Below are positions 36,001 through 47,402 of a stretch of DNA of 64,000 nucleotides, piece after piece (position 1 is the stretch's first letter; every line of letters begins with the position of its first letter). The notes below the pieces were generated by a model that was given only the letters and a program-made list of their open reading frames with translations, was not told where the DNA came from and did not search any database. The DNA is from Protula sp. h YS-2021 (Eukaryota > Annelida > Polychaeta > Sabellida > Serpulidae). The stretch is from assembly GCA_949752745.1 (NCBI GenBank), contig OX457031.1, positions 21,935,642 to 21,999,641 on the forward strand, given 5' to 3'. The position numbers and the translations under genes are program-made.

Positions 36001-37127
36001 GTGCTCTCCTCGAGCCTCAGCCAACGCATCAACACGTCGCGGCATAGACGTTACGAGACTATTTATCATCCATTGTGGTATCCTATGCCATTCCTCGATG
36101 ACGGCTTGTCTGAGTTCGATATGGCTCTAAGGGGGCGACGTACGGGCTCGAACTCTTCGGTCGTATCCAACAGATGCTCTACTGGATTCATGTCGGATAA
36201 AAATGGAGGCCTCTAGAGTCTGCACATTGTTATCCCGATGCAGATTCATGCATATTTCTGCTACATGGGGACGCGCATTGTCCTGCATGAATATGGATTA
36301 ACGGTGTGACATTTAATATTCACCCCAGAGAATCCAATCATACAGCTTTGCACCGGGGGTAGTTTTTATTGTTTTTTTTTTTTTTTGGGGGGGGGGGGTG
36401 AAGATTTCAAACCACACCAGTCGTTCGTGCAGTACGGTATAATCTGACCCTCTGGGATGATGTTGACGAAACGTTTGGCGGTTAAATTGCCTTCAATAAT
36501 CAGCAAAGGTGATCTACAGCCAAATCTGATAGCGCCACATACCATAACGTTTCCTCCACCAAATCTATCCACCTCGCGAACACAAGGTCTCGCAAATCGC
36601 TCTCCCGTTCGCCGGTACACTCGATTACGACCATCGTGTCGAAACATTTGAAATCGGGATTCATCAGAGAACAGTACTCTTCTGCAAAATGCTCTTGGCC
36701 ATCGGTTTCCCGAATGATTGGCTGCCCAATACCTTTTAGTTCTCATACGTCGTCGACGTTTATTTAAAACTAGTCCAACGTATGCTTTACGAGCTGGTCT
36801 CCCGTGATCGCGCATCCGATTTAACACTGTCTGTCGACTGATGCGGTTGTTGTGTCTCCCTGGAGTCGCATTCGCGGTAACCGTTGCAGTTCGAAACCGA
36901 TCTCGAAGATACACCGTTCGTATAGATCGATCTTGCGCTTGGGTCGTAACTTTTAGTTGACCAGGTCGTGGGCGGTCCTGTACAGAGCCGGTCTGTAGGT
37001 GACGCTGTTGCAGTCTGCATATGAGTGATACCGCCACTCCAAACCTTCTAGCGATTGCTGATTGTGACAGGCGAGACTCTAACATACCGATCGCTTGCCA
37101 CCTCTCATTTTCGGTAAGTCGTGGCAT
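36001..37127 (-). pseudogene. Tc1-like transposase, copy 3, frameshifted
   Basis: The best-preserved N-terminal half of the transposases here. From the ATG at 37127 it encodes MPRLTENERWQAIGML, the helix-turn-helix IARRFGVAVSLICRLQQRH, then LFSDESRFQMFRHDGRNRV with the first Asp and VDRFGGGNVMVCGAIRF. The frame breaks at a poly-G/poly-T expansion around 36370-36400. Beyond it, in shifted frames, DNARPHV (second Asp, about 36265-36290) and LSDMNPVEHL (third Glu, about 36190) can still be read down to about 36001. All three catalytic acids are therefore present but not in one frame. It is a different subfamily from copies 2 and 4. Confidence 0.9.
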
Positions 37128-38057
37128 TTTGGTTTTTGGAATTTTTGGATTTTTCTTTTTGTAAACTTCTCGATTTTTCTTTAACTCTCCTTTCACGTAG
37201 TTTTAAAATGTTTGATTCAATTGACCAACGCGCCATTTTACAATATGTGCTAGACACTAAGGTGTTACTTTTTTCGTAATCGATAATGTGTATTGGTGTG
37301 AAAAAAAACAGTGCAATCTATTCTAATAGTGTTAAACATTTGACGTTTGTTTCATTTCCATAACCCAAAAGGAACAGGATAAAAACCACCTTAAAGCCTC
37401 TGCGTTTTTACTTTGCGTCAGTATATGTTTCTTTATAGAACGTCAAAATCTGGTTTCTTCCATAAACTTGCTCGCAACACAATCTTGATTAAATCCTACA
37501 AACAAACTAACCATCACCAAAATATCTGGAGGTTGATCAAATGGTTTTTTTTCGCATCAGATAGGCGCACTCATGGGATCTCAAGATCGCTCGATCACAT
37601 GTACGAATGACTTAATTTTGTCTCTAGTACAACCCTATGGCAACACAAGCATGCCATGTTTGTTAATACCCACACGGAAAAGACAAAATCTTAACATAAA
37701 AAGTGCAGCTGGCGTGCAAATGTGTAGCCTTCCTGTTATTGAGGAACGAAGGCGAAAGTGACACATCGCCTCAAGTCAGCTTTTTAAACACCTCTTGTCA
37801 TATAACCACCATATTGTTTATTGGCATGACGCCTAATAGCTAATGACTCACTTCCGATATGTAAGATCTCATAAAACCACAGGGGAAAATTTGTTTATTA
37901 TAAGGAATCAATAGCTATGACTCATTACACTTGATATCGTAATGTGTTACCATGTACAAAAAAAGAAAAAGAAGAAGAAGAAGAAAAAGAAGAAGAAAAG
38001 AAGAAAAGAAAAAACAACAACAAAAGAAGCAGAGAAAGGGGCATAATTTTGAGACCC
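37128..38057. other. Intergenic, no gene seen
   Basis: Probable 5' flank of the transposon, then unremarkable sequence. An AAG/GAA-rich run lies at about 37966-38022. Confidence 0.5.
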
Positions 38058-40518
38058 TATCAGGCCTCGGACCACAATTAATTTACTTATATGTTTCTTT
38101 ATAACATATCAAAATCTGACACCTTCCCTACATCTTGAACAGCAAAGATGACCATGTGTCTGTATATATCGACCTTTCACATGAACAAAAATAGTAAGAA
38201 ATATAGGGCATGACCATTTACTTTTCGAGATGTTTTTGTATAAAGACTGGTACCCTCGAAAAGTGCCCCATCAACGCTATTTTCATTAAAAATTTGACTA
38301 TTTTCATTTCTCTATTTTTTCCAGACCAATGAAGTTACAGTCTTCTATTTTTCTCCCGCATAAATTCCACCTCTCTTCTTTATAAATGTACCGTTGGTTT
38401 ATTTCTATACACAAAAATAATAGAAAACCAGCACCATTTGCTGCGCAACTACCGTTTTCCAATCTTTCATTTGTTGTTCAACTACCAGGAAGTAAACAAT
38501 TGTGGTCTGATTCCTATCTTAGGCAAAATATCTGGAATTCACAGGAATCAGTGTAGTATATCGTAGACATATCTATTACAGAGCATATACTAACAGATCG
38601 ATTAAATTGACTCGGTTACAAAAGAACTAGCCACATTTATAATAACCTCCCCTCATGACAAATGCGTCCGAAAGCGACATGCTTAAAAATAAAAATTTTC
38701 CAAGTTTGAGTCTGCCCATGACTATTGTTTGCTAAGCTGACTTATTTTGGTATGCATCATTTTGGAGTATGAATGGCAAGTAATCAACAGCAATTTGCAA
38801 AGAACCCATCTCGCAGCTTAAATTAATTTTTTAGGCAAAAATGCAAAAATTGAAATTTTGGCTTTAATTTTTTTTAGCATAATTAATTTTTCATCACTTT
38901 GATAAAACTTCAATGCGCAGAAAATAGTATGAGTCTACCCTGCATCATCCCCTAAATAGATAGTAATAGAAATTAAATACCCAACAAATACAACAATATT
39001 TTTAAAATAATTTTAATAAAGCAAGTCCAACCTTATTTTGAAGAAAATCGCACTTTACCGACACTAATAATTTCATCTTCTTTTCTCTAATAATGTGTAA
39101 AATTAGAATTTCTCTCTTTTATTATAAAGTACAAGTACTGCGCCTTTCTATGGGGTACATTTTAATTTCAAGTTGCCTAAGACCTTCAGACAATATTGAA
39201 AAAAATGTATAAAATTGGCAATTTTTTACAATTTTAGCGTTATTTTTTATATTTTTATGATTTTATAATAATCCAAATTGTCCAAGCTTTAGGGTTTACG
39301 GAGATCTTGTAGTGTAATATGTAGTAATATAAAAAATAAATCACATAAAGTGCGCTAAATTTATTTAGGAATTTTAAAAAAATATTCTCTATCTTACAGT
39401 GAAAAACAATTTCAGCAATTTTCTTCTTATGTGCAATAAATGATAATGTTTTCCATTATTTTATTATCTGGGTGCAGTTGTAAGTATTTATTTATGTAAA
39501 ATGACTCTTTGCAATTATAACTGACTGAAAACGTGGGGACTTTGAGTGTAAAAATTGTTTTAAAAAATACATGTCGTTCAATGGAGCGAAAGCATAATTA
39601 AGATTCGGGCACTTTTTTAAATTATGCATTAAAAAATTATATTTAAAAATATGTTTTTTATTTTAAACACTATTTTTGCAAGGCATGGACTATTTTCAAA
39701 CAGAAATACCTTCTAAAAGCTTATTTATACCTGGCATTGGCTTATAAAGCAGCTCTTCCACACATGGCAACCAGTTTTTTTAAATTTTTTCTAGACATAC
39801 TTCAAATTAAGAAATAAACAATATTTTTTAACCCCAGAGTGACAGAAAAACGTAAATTTTATTAATATTGAATTCTACAACCTATATGAGTACTCATTTA
39901 AACGCTATTTGCAGCTCAAGAAACTTGGTATGGCCAAAAAAAGTGACACATTCGCGATTATGATATGCTGATGACACCGCTGTACAGAACATTCTTGCAA
40001 ATTGCTTCCCTAAATCTACATTTTCATTTGCAAATGTGTAAAAATTAACTGTAAGTGATGAGAAAAAAAGAATTGAACATAACAATGCGCAATGGTATCC
40101 GAAAATGGTCTCCCGACCACTCTATGATGTCAGCACATCACCTGATTTAACTTAAGGCAAAAATTTTAAAGTTAATATTTTGTGAAATTTTAGTTTTAGA
40201 AAAAATATTTTTAAGCAGGATTGCCTATTGATGTAGCATGCAAACACACAGGAGAATATTTACGGCGTGTAACAGCCACAGAAAATCATTAAAAGTCATT
40301 CTCTTGCACACGCGTTAAGGAGGGAACAGGTACTAGAATGGGCCGGAGAGGAGAGGGAGGGTGGGGAGGGGGGGGGGGGGGGCTCGGAGTATGAATATCC
40401 TAATATGGCCTTTGATATGTAATTATGTATAATGTTACATCATACTGAGGCAGTTTGAGGTGATTTGAGTGATAATTATCCGCGAACTATAACTTTTTGT
40501 CAGATCTCTTATACATCA
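38058..40518. repeat. 2.46-kb tandem repeat, copy 1
   Basis: A very AT-rich unit starting tatcaggcctcgg and ending in a G-homopolymer (about 40369-40383) plus about 135 bp. It shows no domain-bearing frame; a 63-codon minus frame at 39894-40085 recurs unchanged in copy 2. Differences from copy 2 are few (for example cttgaac versus ctggaac, and single-base changes near 39119 and 39486). Confidence 0.96.
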
Positions 40519-42978
40519 TATCAGGTCTCGGACCACAATTAATTTACTTATATGTTTCTTTATAACATATCAAAATCTGACACCTTCCCTACATCTGGAA
40601 CAGCAAAGATGACCATGTGTCTGTATATATCGACCTTTCACATGAACAAAAATAGTAAGAAATATAGGGCATGACCATTTACTTTTCGAGATGTTTTTGT
40701 ATAAAGACTGGTACCCTCGAAAAGTGCCCCATCAACGCTATTTTCATTAAAAATTTGACTATTTTCATTTCTCTATTTTTTCCAGACCAATGAAGTTACA
40801 GTCTTCTATTTTTCTCCCGCATAAATTCCACCTCTCTTCTTTATAAATGTACCGTTGGTTTATTTCTATACACAAAAATAATAGAAAACCAGCACCATTT
40901 GCTGCGCAACTACCGTTTTCCAATCTTTCATTTGTTGTTCAACTACCAGGAAGTAAACAATTGTGGTCTGATTCCTATCTTAGGCAAAATATCTGGAATT
41001 CACAGGAATCAGTGTAGTATATCGTAGACATATCTATTACAGAGCATATACTAACAGATCGATTAAATTGACTCGGTTACAAAAGAACTAGCCACATTTA
41101 TAATAACCTCCCCTCATGACAAATGCGTCCGAAAGCGACATGCTTAAAAATAAAAATTTTCCAAGTTTGAGTCTGCCCATGACTATTGTTTGCTAAGCTG
41201 ACTTATTTTGGTATGCATCATTTTGGAGTATGAATGGCAAGTAATCAACAGCAATTTGCAAAGAACCCATCTCGCAGCTTAAATTAATTTTTTAGGCAAA
41301 AATGCAAAAATTGAAATTTTGGCTTTAATTTTTTTTAGCATAATTAATTTTTCATCACTTTGATAAAACTTCAATGCGCAGAAAATAGTATGAGTCTACC
41401 CTGCATCATCCCCTAAATAGATAGTAATAGAAATTAAATACCCAACAAATACAACAATATTTTTAAAATAATTTTAATAAAGCAAGTCCAACCTTATTTT
41501 GAAGAAAATCGCACTTTACCGACACTAATAATTTCATCTTCTTTTCTCTAATAATGTGTAAAATTAGAATTTCTCTCTATTATTATAAAGTACAAGTACT
41601 GCGCCTTTCTATGGGGTACATTTTAATTTCAAGTTGCCTAAGACCTTCAGACAATATTGAAAAAAATGTATAAAATTGGCAATTTTTTACAATTTTAGCG
41701 TTATTTTTTATATTTTTATGATTTTATAATAATCCAAATTGTCCAAGCTTTAGGGTTTACGGAGATCTTGTAGTGTAATATGTAGTAATATAAAAAATAA
41801 ATCACATAAAGTGCGCTAAATTTATTTAGGAATTTTAAAAAAATATTCTCTATCTTACAGTGAAAAACAATTTCAGCAATTTTCTTCTTATGTGCAATAA
41901 ATGATAATGTTTTCCATTATTTTATTATCTGGGTGCAGTTGTAAGTGTTTATTTATGTAAAATGACTCTTTGCAATTATAACTGACTGAAAACGTGGGGA
42001 CTTTGAGTGTAAAAATTGTTTTAAAAAATACATGTCGTTCAATGGAGCGAAAGCATAATTAAGATTCGGGCACTTTTTTAAATTATGCATTAAAAAATTA
42101 TATTTAAAAATATGTTTTTTATTTTAAACACTATTTTTGCAAGGCATGGACTATTTTCAAACAGAAATACCTTCTAAAAGCTTATTTATACCTGGCATTG
42201 GCTTATAAAGCAGCTCTTCCACACATGGCAACCAGTTTTTTTAAATTTTTTCTAGACATACTTCAAATTAAGAAATAAACAATATTTTTTAACCCCAGAG
42301 TGACAGAAAAACGTAAATTTTATTAATATTGAATTCTACAACCTATATGAGTACTCATTTAAACGCTATTTGCAGCTCAAGAAACTTGGTATGGCCAAAA
42401 AAAGTGACACATTCGCGATTATGATATGCTGATGACACCGCTGTACAGAACATTCTTGCAAATTGCTTCCCTAAATCTACATTTTCATTTGCAAATGTGT
42501 AAAAATTAACTGTAAGTGATGAGAAAAAAAGAATTGAACATAACAATGCGCAATGGTATCCGAAAATGGTCTCCCGACCACTCTATGATGTCAGCACATC
42601 ACCTGATTTAACTTAAGGCAAAAATTTTAAAGTTAATATTTTGTGAAATTTTAGTTTTAGAAAAAATATTTTTAAGCAGGATTGCCTATTGATGTAGCAT
42701 GCAAACACACAGGAGAATATTTACGGCGTGTAACAGCCACAGAAAATCATTAAAAGTCATTCTCTTGCACACGCGTTAAGGAGGGAACAGGTACTAGAAT
42801 GGGCCGGAGGAGGAGAGGGAGGGTGGGGAGGGGGGGGGGGGGCTCGGAGTATGAATATCCTAATATGGCCTTTGATATGTAATTATGTATAATGTTACAT
42901 CATACTGAGGCAGTTTGAGGTGATTTGAGTGATAATTATCCGCGAACTATAACTTTTTGTCAGATCTCTTATACATCA
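40519..42978. repeat. 2.46-kb tandem repeat, copy 2
   Basis: Head-to-tail copy of the preceding unit, about 99 percent identical by eye. Slightly different G-run length and a ggagaggag/ggaggagg shift at about 42805. Confidence 0.96.
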
Positions 42979-43435
42979 TATCAGGTCTCGGACCACAATT
43001 AATTTACTTATATGTTTCTTTATAACATATCAAAATCTGACACCTTCCCTACATCTGGAACAGCAAAGATGACCATGTGTCTGTATATATCGACCTTTCA
43101 CATGAACAAAAATAGTAAGAAATATAGGACATGACCATTTACTTTTCGAGATGTTTTTGTATAAAGACTGGTACCCTCGAAAAGTGCCCCATCAACGCTA
43201 TTTTCATTAAAAATTTGACTATTTTCATTTCTCTATTTTTTCCAGACCAATGAAGTTACAGTCTTCTATTTTTCTCCCGCATAAATTCCACCTCTCTTCT
43301 TTATAAATGTACCGTTAGTTTATTTCTATACACAAAAATAATAGAAAACCAGCACCATTTGCTGCGCAACTACCGTTTTCCAATCTTTCATTTGTTGTTC
43401 AACTACCAGGAATTAAACAATTGTGGTCTGATTCC
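42979..43435. repeat. 2.46-kb tandem repeat, partial copy 3
   Basis: First 457 bp of the unit, with its own point changes (aggacatg, gttagttta, gaattaaac). It ends abruptly at attcc, where family B sequence begins. Confidence 0.95.
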
Positions 43436-43650
43436 ATATACTGTCCGCGCGGAGTACCAGTTTCGTTAAAAATGCCGTGTGGTGGTATTTTCATTCCGTA
43501 ACCTGCGTTTAGTCCGAACAAAGGGTTATTCCGGAACGCCACTCCGCTTTTAGATGTCATTTTAAAGTCGTGGACACGCATGGTAACTTATTGGTTCGTG
43601 AGTGCCCCCCCCCACCATCCCACCCCGGGATTTGTGGCCGTATAACCGTG
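43436..43650. repeat. Dispersed repeat family B fragment
   Basis: ccactccgcttttagatgtc, gtggacacgcatggtaactt and ggttcgtgagtgccccccc match 28860-28950. It truncates the tandem array. Confidence 0.6.
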
Positions 43651-43739
43651 TACAAATTCAAGACATAATTAATTTGTTCGTGTTCTGAAATTGAGAAATT
43701 TCATCCACTCGCATGTGATATCCAAAAATCGGGCGAGGT

Positions 43740-43910
43740 TTTACAAATTCGTGATAAATCGTATGATTACAAATCTCCTCGGCCATGGTCAATCGGAATC
43801 TAACCATTATCTCAAAAATGGTTATAGATTTATGACCGTTTTGACCTGAAAGACGTCACTTAGGAGACACGTCGGTGACATTTGACCTCGTCGGTCATCA
43901 TTTACAACAA
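43740..43910. repeat. Dispersed repeat family A fragment
   Basis: ctcggccatggtcaatcgga, ctcaaaaatggttatagatt and gtcggtgacatttgacctcg recall family A. Confidence 0.5.
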
Positions 43911-44141
43911 ACATTTTCTCTTCGGAGGAATTCGGTCTAGTTTTAAGCATTATATACTCATCAATATGTAGGTTACATTTTGGGTTAATTTTCCAAAAAT
44001 CAGCTAAGTAACATCAATAAGGATAGAAGTAAGCGTACTTCCTTAGGCATTTAATATGTTGTTCTCAAGATGCCGGATTGGAAACCGACGTAGCAAGATA
44101 ACTTCATCTTTTCTTAAAGGGAGGGGGCATATATTGGGTTA

Positions 44142-44268
44142 AACTCTTGATATTTTGCAAGGTCTCTAGCTACTTAAAAATAAAACGACTGCGATTGGGA
44201 TCATGATTTATCTCGTGTTAAATCAACTGGTACATGCATACAATTTTTGACACAATTCAAATTTAGTG
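44142..44268 (-). repeat. Split direct repeat B2
   Basis: On the plus strand it starts aaactcttgatattttgcaa; essentially identical to 44635-44760. Confidence 0.9.
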
Positions 44269-44634
44269 TCACTACACACAACTACAATATATATATATTG
44301 GTGTAAGGGGAGGGGTGGTGGGTGTTAAAAGCAGTCCGATTTTTGCGTTCTAATGCATTCGCCGCCAGCAAGCTAGTTGGTGTGATCTGTCACACCGGAG
44401 ATGAGACGGGGTTTAAATAGACAGAGGGGGGCGTGTGAGGGGCTCGGTGCCTGCTGCTAGGGGATTACTCAGGAGTGAGCATGCAAGCAAGAACATCTGT
44501 AAAATAAACATAGAGGCCATAATTCGGCCTGCTATCGCGTTCGCCGGTAGTGTGCCCCCACTCCCGCAGACAGGGAGGCGGGAACAAAAAACATGTTTAA
44601 ACACAATTAACAAATAAACACTTAATTGTCCATT
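44269..44634 (-). repeat. A2 spacer between B repeats
   Basis: GC-richer 366-bp segment containing gcgttcgccggtagtgtgcc and an AT run at 44287-44299. In intact Ngaro elements this would equal the 5' A1 repeat. Confidence 0.65.
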
Positions 44635-44760
44635 AAACTCTTGATATTTTGCAAGGTCTCTAGCTACTTAAAAATAAAACGACTGCGATTGGGATCATGA
44701 TTTATCTCGTGTTAAATCAACTGGTACATGCATACAATTTTTGACACAATTCAAATTTAC
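44635..44760 (-). repeat. Split direct repeat B1
   Basis: Direct copy of 44142-44268, lying between the recombinase stop and the A2 segment. Confidence 0.9.
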
Positions 44761-44820
44761 TGTCCAAAGGATCCCAATCGTTATTGAGGGAAGTAGTGGT
44801 CGGACAGATTTTGGTAAGGT

Positions 44821-45801
44821 TTAATGTGAACCCATTTTTAACGCGATGATTCTAGAACAAGTCTTACGCATGGCCAATGGAACCGACAGGTACTGTTGGT
44901 ACGCGTCCGATTTCCAGTCCCCTTGCGTTTTAATAATATAGGTTGGTAAGCCACACGAAAAGGCAAATGATGCACCACCCCGTCGAAACGAATGCCCACT
45001 GTAGTCCTCTGCTTTGAGACCGACTTGGGTGAGTAGGGTACGCAGTGTGTTGACAAAAAGACTGTGTGTCAAGGGGACAGTGCTGGCACCTTTGCGGAAG
45101 GAGAATAGGGGGGCGTTGCTGTCAAGATGGACCATGTCCAGGTGTTTCGACATGGCCGTTACTGGACATAGGACGGATCCAGGGATAAATGGAATGGGAA
45201 CTTCTAATCTCCTGTCGAAATTCTGCAACGTTTTTGTATGCTTCACGGAGATGACGCCTCCCTCGGTACTCGTGGTATAGTCCTCTCTGCAGAGGTCTTT
45301 CCTGCAGTCGTGGCTGCACGACGTCCTTGTGAGGAGGGTTGATTTTCGAAAGTAACAGAAGAAAGCCACTAGGCATGCAGCCCAAAAACAACACTGAAAC
45401 GAGTCTTGAAGTGTTAGGACGTTGTGCAGACGTTGTAGAATAGCAATTGTGATGGGCAGTTTCTGCTTGGGTTGCGTACCTTTGGTGTGGACAATGCCTT
45501 TTAGCGTCGTTGATAGGACGAAATTATCGTCCGTAGGGCTTGGATATCCAAGCTCCAGGTGGAGCACGCGTATTCCTGCTAAATAACACCGTATGGACTG
45601 TGGTCTCAGCGTTCTTGCCAAAAAAGCACTAAAACGGGCGACAGTTATTTTGCTCGCGGGCACGGGTGTATATCTGTAGTAAGCGCAAAACCGCAAGAAC
45701 GTATCTCTGTGTGTCCTGTAGGCAGACTTGGTCGCTTCTGAGAACGCAGCACGACGATAAGCTCTTAATTCGCCATCCAGTATGGCCTCTTGCTGAACCA
45801 C
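44821..45801 (-). CDS. Retrotransposon tyrosine recombinase (YR)
   Basis: About 326 codons open from 45801; the first codon of the frame is not ATG, and it overlaps the end of the RT frame by about 37 bp. Expression through translational coupling or frameshift from the RT frame is likely. An N-terminal SAM-like DNA-binding region (YRTHRDTFLRFCAYYRY) precedes the catalytic domain. Family residues are visible: the first Arg in CYFRKSTLL, H-x-x-R in GHSFRRGGASF, and the C-terminal QGDWKSDAYQQYL with the Tyr nucleophile. This R-H-R-Y set integrates circular cDNA in DIRS-like elements without an integrase. The frame looks intact. Confidence 0.9.
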   Translation of the reverse strand: MVQQEAILDGELRAYRRAAFSEATKSAYRTHRDTFLRFCAYYRYTPVPASKITVARFSAFLARTLRPQSIRCYLAGIRVLHLELGYPSPTDDNFVLSTTLKGIVHTKGTQPKQKLPITIAILQRLHNVLTLQDSFQCCFWAACLVAFFCYFRKSTLLTRTSCSHDCRKDLCREDYTTSTEGGVISVKHTKTLQNFDRRLEVPIPFIPGSVLCPVTAMSKHLDMVHLDSNAPLFSFRKGASTVPLTHSLFVNTLRTLLTQVGLKAEDYSGHSFRRGGASFAFSCGLPTYIIKTQGDWKSDAYQQYLSVPLAMRKTCSRIIALKMGSH

Positions 45802-47369
45802 TCCTGTATAATGAAATTAAACGACGCTTGTGACATATTATTCGACATTTTTTCCATGTGCACTCGGTGTGCCACGTACGTTGCGTGGGGTAGCAAATGT
45901 AAACGGCTAATTGAGTCGGCAAGTTTATTGTTATTTGTAGAAATATACTTTGCTCGTATCCGAATATTGAAAATGGCACAAGTCATTAGCATGTCCCTCA
46001 GAATGTCACTGCCTTGCTTATTCCGAATGGCGAATCTATTTAGTGCATGGAGAGTTGTTGTGTTATCCGTATATAGCAGAACAACCGAGTTACACAGGGT
46101 GGGGCCCCATCTATGGATTGCTAGCGCAGCCGCAGCCAGTTCCTTTATGTTAATATGTGCAGTATTGAGTTCCTTAAAATCGCTCGCCCAGCGTGTATAT
46201 AGCCAATCGGTAACGCGTGATTCCTTAACTAGGGCCGCTGCCCCAGCAACGCCGCTGGAATCTGTCACAATGTATGCAGCTTCGGGCCTCGCCTTGCGGA
46301 GAAAACAGGACGTGCCATTGAAGTAAATGCATAAATCGAGAATAGCCTGTAGCGACAGCTTTAAATCACGGGAGACGCGAGCGCGATGATTCTGCTTTCT
46401 AAGTTTGCTCATCTGGTCAATGAGCCGGCGGAGGGCGGGTCTCACTGAATGGATAACCGACGCAACCCAGTTTAGGCGACCTATAAGCACCTGAAATTCA
46501 CGCTTTGTAGCGGTTCTGTTTTTGCTTCCCCACTCCCTAAGGGTACGAACGACGTCCGTGAGCTTCTGATTGGGGATGGAAAGTATTCCGGATTCCGAGT
46601 CAATGTTAATACCTAGAAAAGTGATGTTTTTGGAGGGGGAGACACACTTATCCCAACTTATTGTAAAGCCCAGGTTCTGTAGGAGTTGGAGCAATATGTC
46701 CATCGCTTGTCTACATTCTTGTTCTGTTGCTGCGCATATGAAGAAGTCGTCTAGGAAACAAATTATGGCCTGTAATCCCCGGCGATTCATCATTCGAACG
46801 ACGGACTGGGTAATTTTATGAAAAGCTCCAACGCTCAGGGACGCACCGAAGGGTAAACGAGTGTCTACTAAGTACGTATAAGCTTTATCTTCCCTGAAGC
46901 GCCATTTTAGCCCCGTAGCTCGCCTCGAGTCTATGCTAATCGCAGCGTGCCGATAAGCATTTTTAAGGTCCACTTTCGCCATGTACCAGCCTTTATCGAT
47001 CATATTAACAGCAGAGTCTACCGTAACAAAAGTGTGTTTTTCAGGATTCGCATGACTGTTTAAACTTAGGCCGTCGGGTTGGGAGCAGTCGTGAATAAGG
47101 CGAATGGAACCATCTTCTTTTACAACGCATGAAATGGGGCTAACTATTTCTGGTTCATAATCAACTTTTACATATCTTCCCATGTCGATTTCCTTCTGGA
47201 TTTGTTCTTCAACTTTTGTACGATACACTGTCTCAGCTTTTTTGCTATTCGGGAGGTTAACTTTCGTAAGAGGTACACCGGGTGTTATAATGTCAAAACC
47301 TTCTGAAATTCCGTTAGCCAGGTAGACGAGATCGGGGTCGTTTTGCAGTTCTGTAAGCCATGTGTCCAT
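45765..47369 (-). CDS. Retrotransposon reverse transcriptase-RNase H
   Basis: A 534-residue frame from the ATG at 47369. RT motifs in order: VSPISCVVKEDGSIRLIHDC, WYMAKVDLKNAYRHAAI, LPFGASLSVGAFHKI, catalytic FLDDFFI and FLGINID. RNase H follows with the acidic residues in IVTDSSGVAGAAAL, INIKELAAAALAIH, LYTDNTTTLHAL and NNNKLADSISR. This arrangement, ending directly in the YR frame and without a methyltransferase domain, fits Ngaro-type elements within the DIRS order. No internal stop was seen, so the element may have been active recently. Confidence 0.92.
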   Translation of the reverse strand: MDTWLTELQNDPDLVYLANGISEGFDIITPGVPLTKVNLPNSKKAETVYRTKVEEQIQKEIDMGRYVKVDYEPEIVSPISCVVKEDGSIRLIHDCSQPDGLSLNSHANPEKHTFVTVDSAVNMIDKGWYMAKVDLKNAYRHAAISIDSRRATGLKWRFREDKAYTYLVDTRLPFGASLSVGAFHKITQSVVRMMNRRGLQAIICFLDDFFICAATEQECRQAMDILLQLLQNLGFTISWDKCVSPSKNITFLGINIDSESGILSIPNQKLTDVVRTLREWGSKNRTATKREFQVLIGRLNWVASVIHSVRPALRRLIDQMSKLRKQNHRARVSRDLKLSLQAILDLCIYFNGTSCFLRKARPEAAYIVTDSSGVAGAAALVKESRVTDWLYTRWASDFKELNTAHINIKELAAAALAIHRWGPTLCNSVVLLYTDNTTTLHALNRFAIRNKQGSDILRDMLMTCAIFNIRIRAKYISTNNNKLADSISRLHLLPHATYVAHRVHMEKMSNNMSQASFNFIIQEWFSKRPYWMAN

Positions 47370-47402
47370 GTTATCTTTAAGCGGGCTAGAGACGCTTCCA
47401 AC

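Noticed and set aside
39894..42546. 63-codon minus-strand frame present in both 2.46-kb units
   Set aside because: Conservation is explained by recent duplication; no domain, and in very AT-rich sequence.
44435..44617. Small frames in the Ngaro A2 segment
   Set aside because: They lie within the terminal repeat block, have no domain and occur on both strands.
45790..46326. 178-codon plus-strand frame opposite the reverse transcriptase
   Set aside because: Antisense shadow of the RT-RNase H frame, whose motifs are unmistakable on the minus strand.
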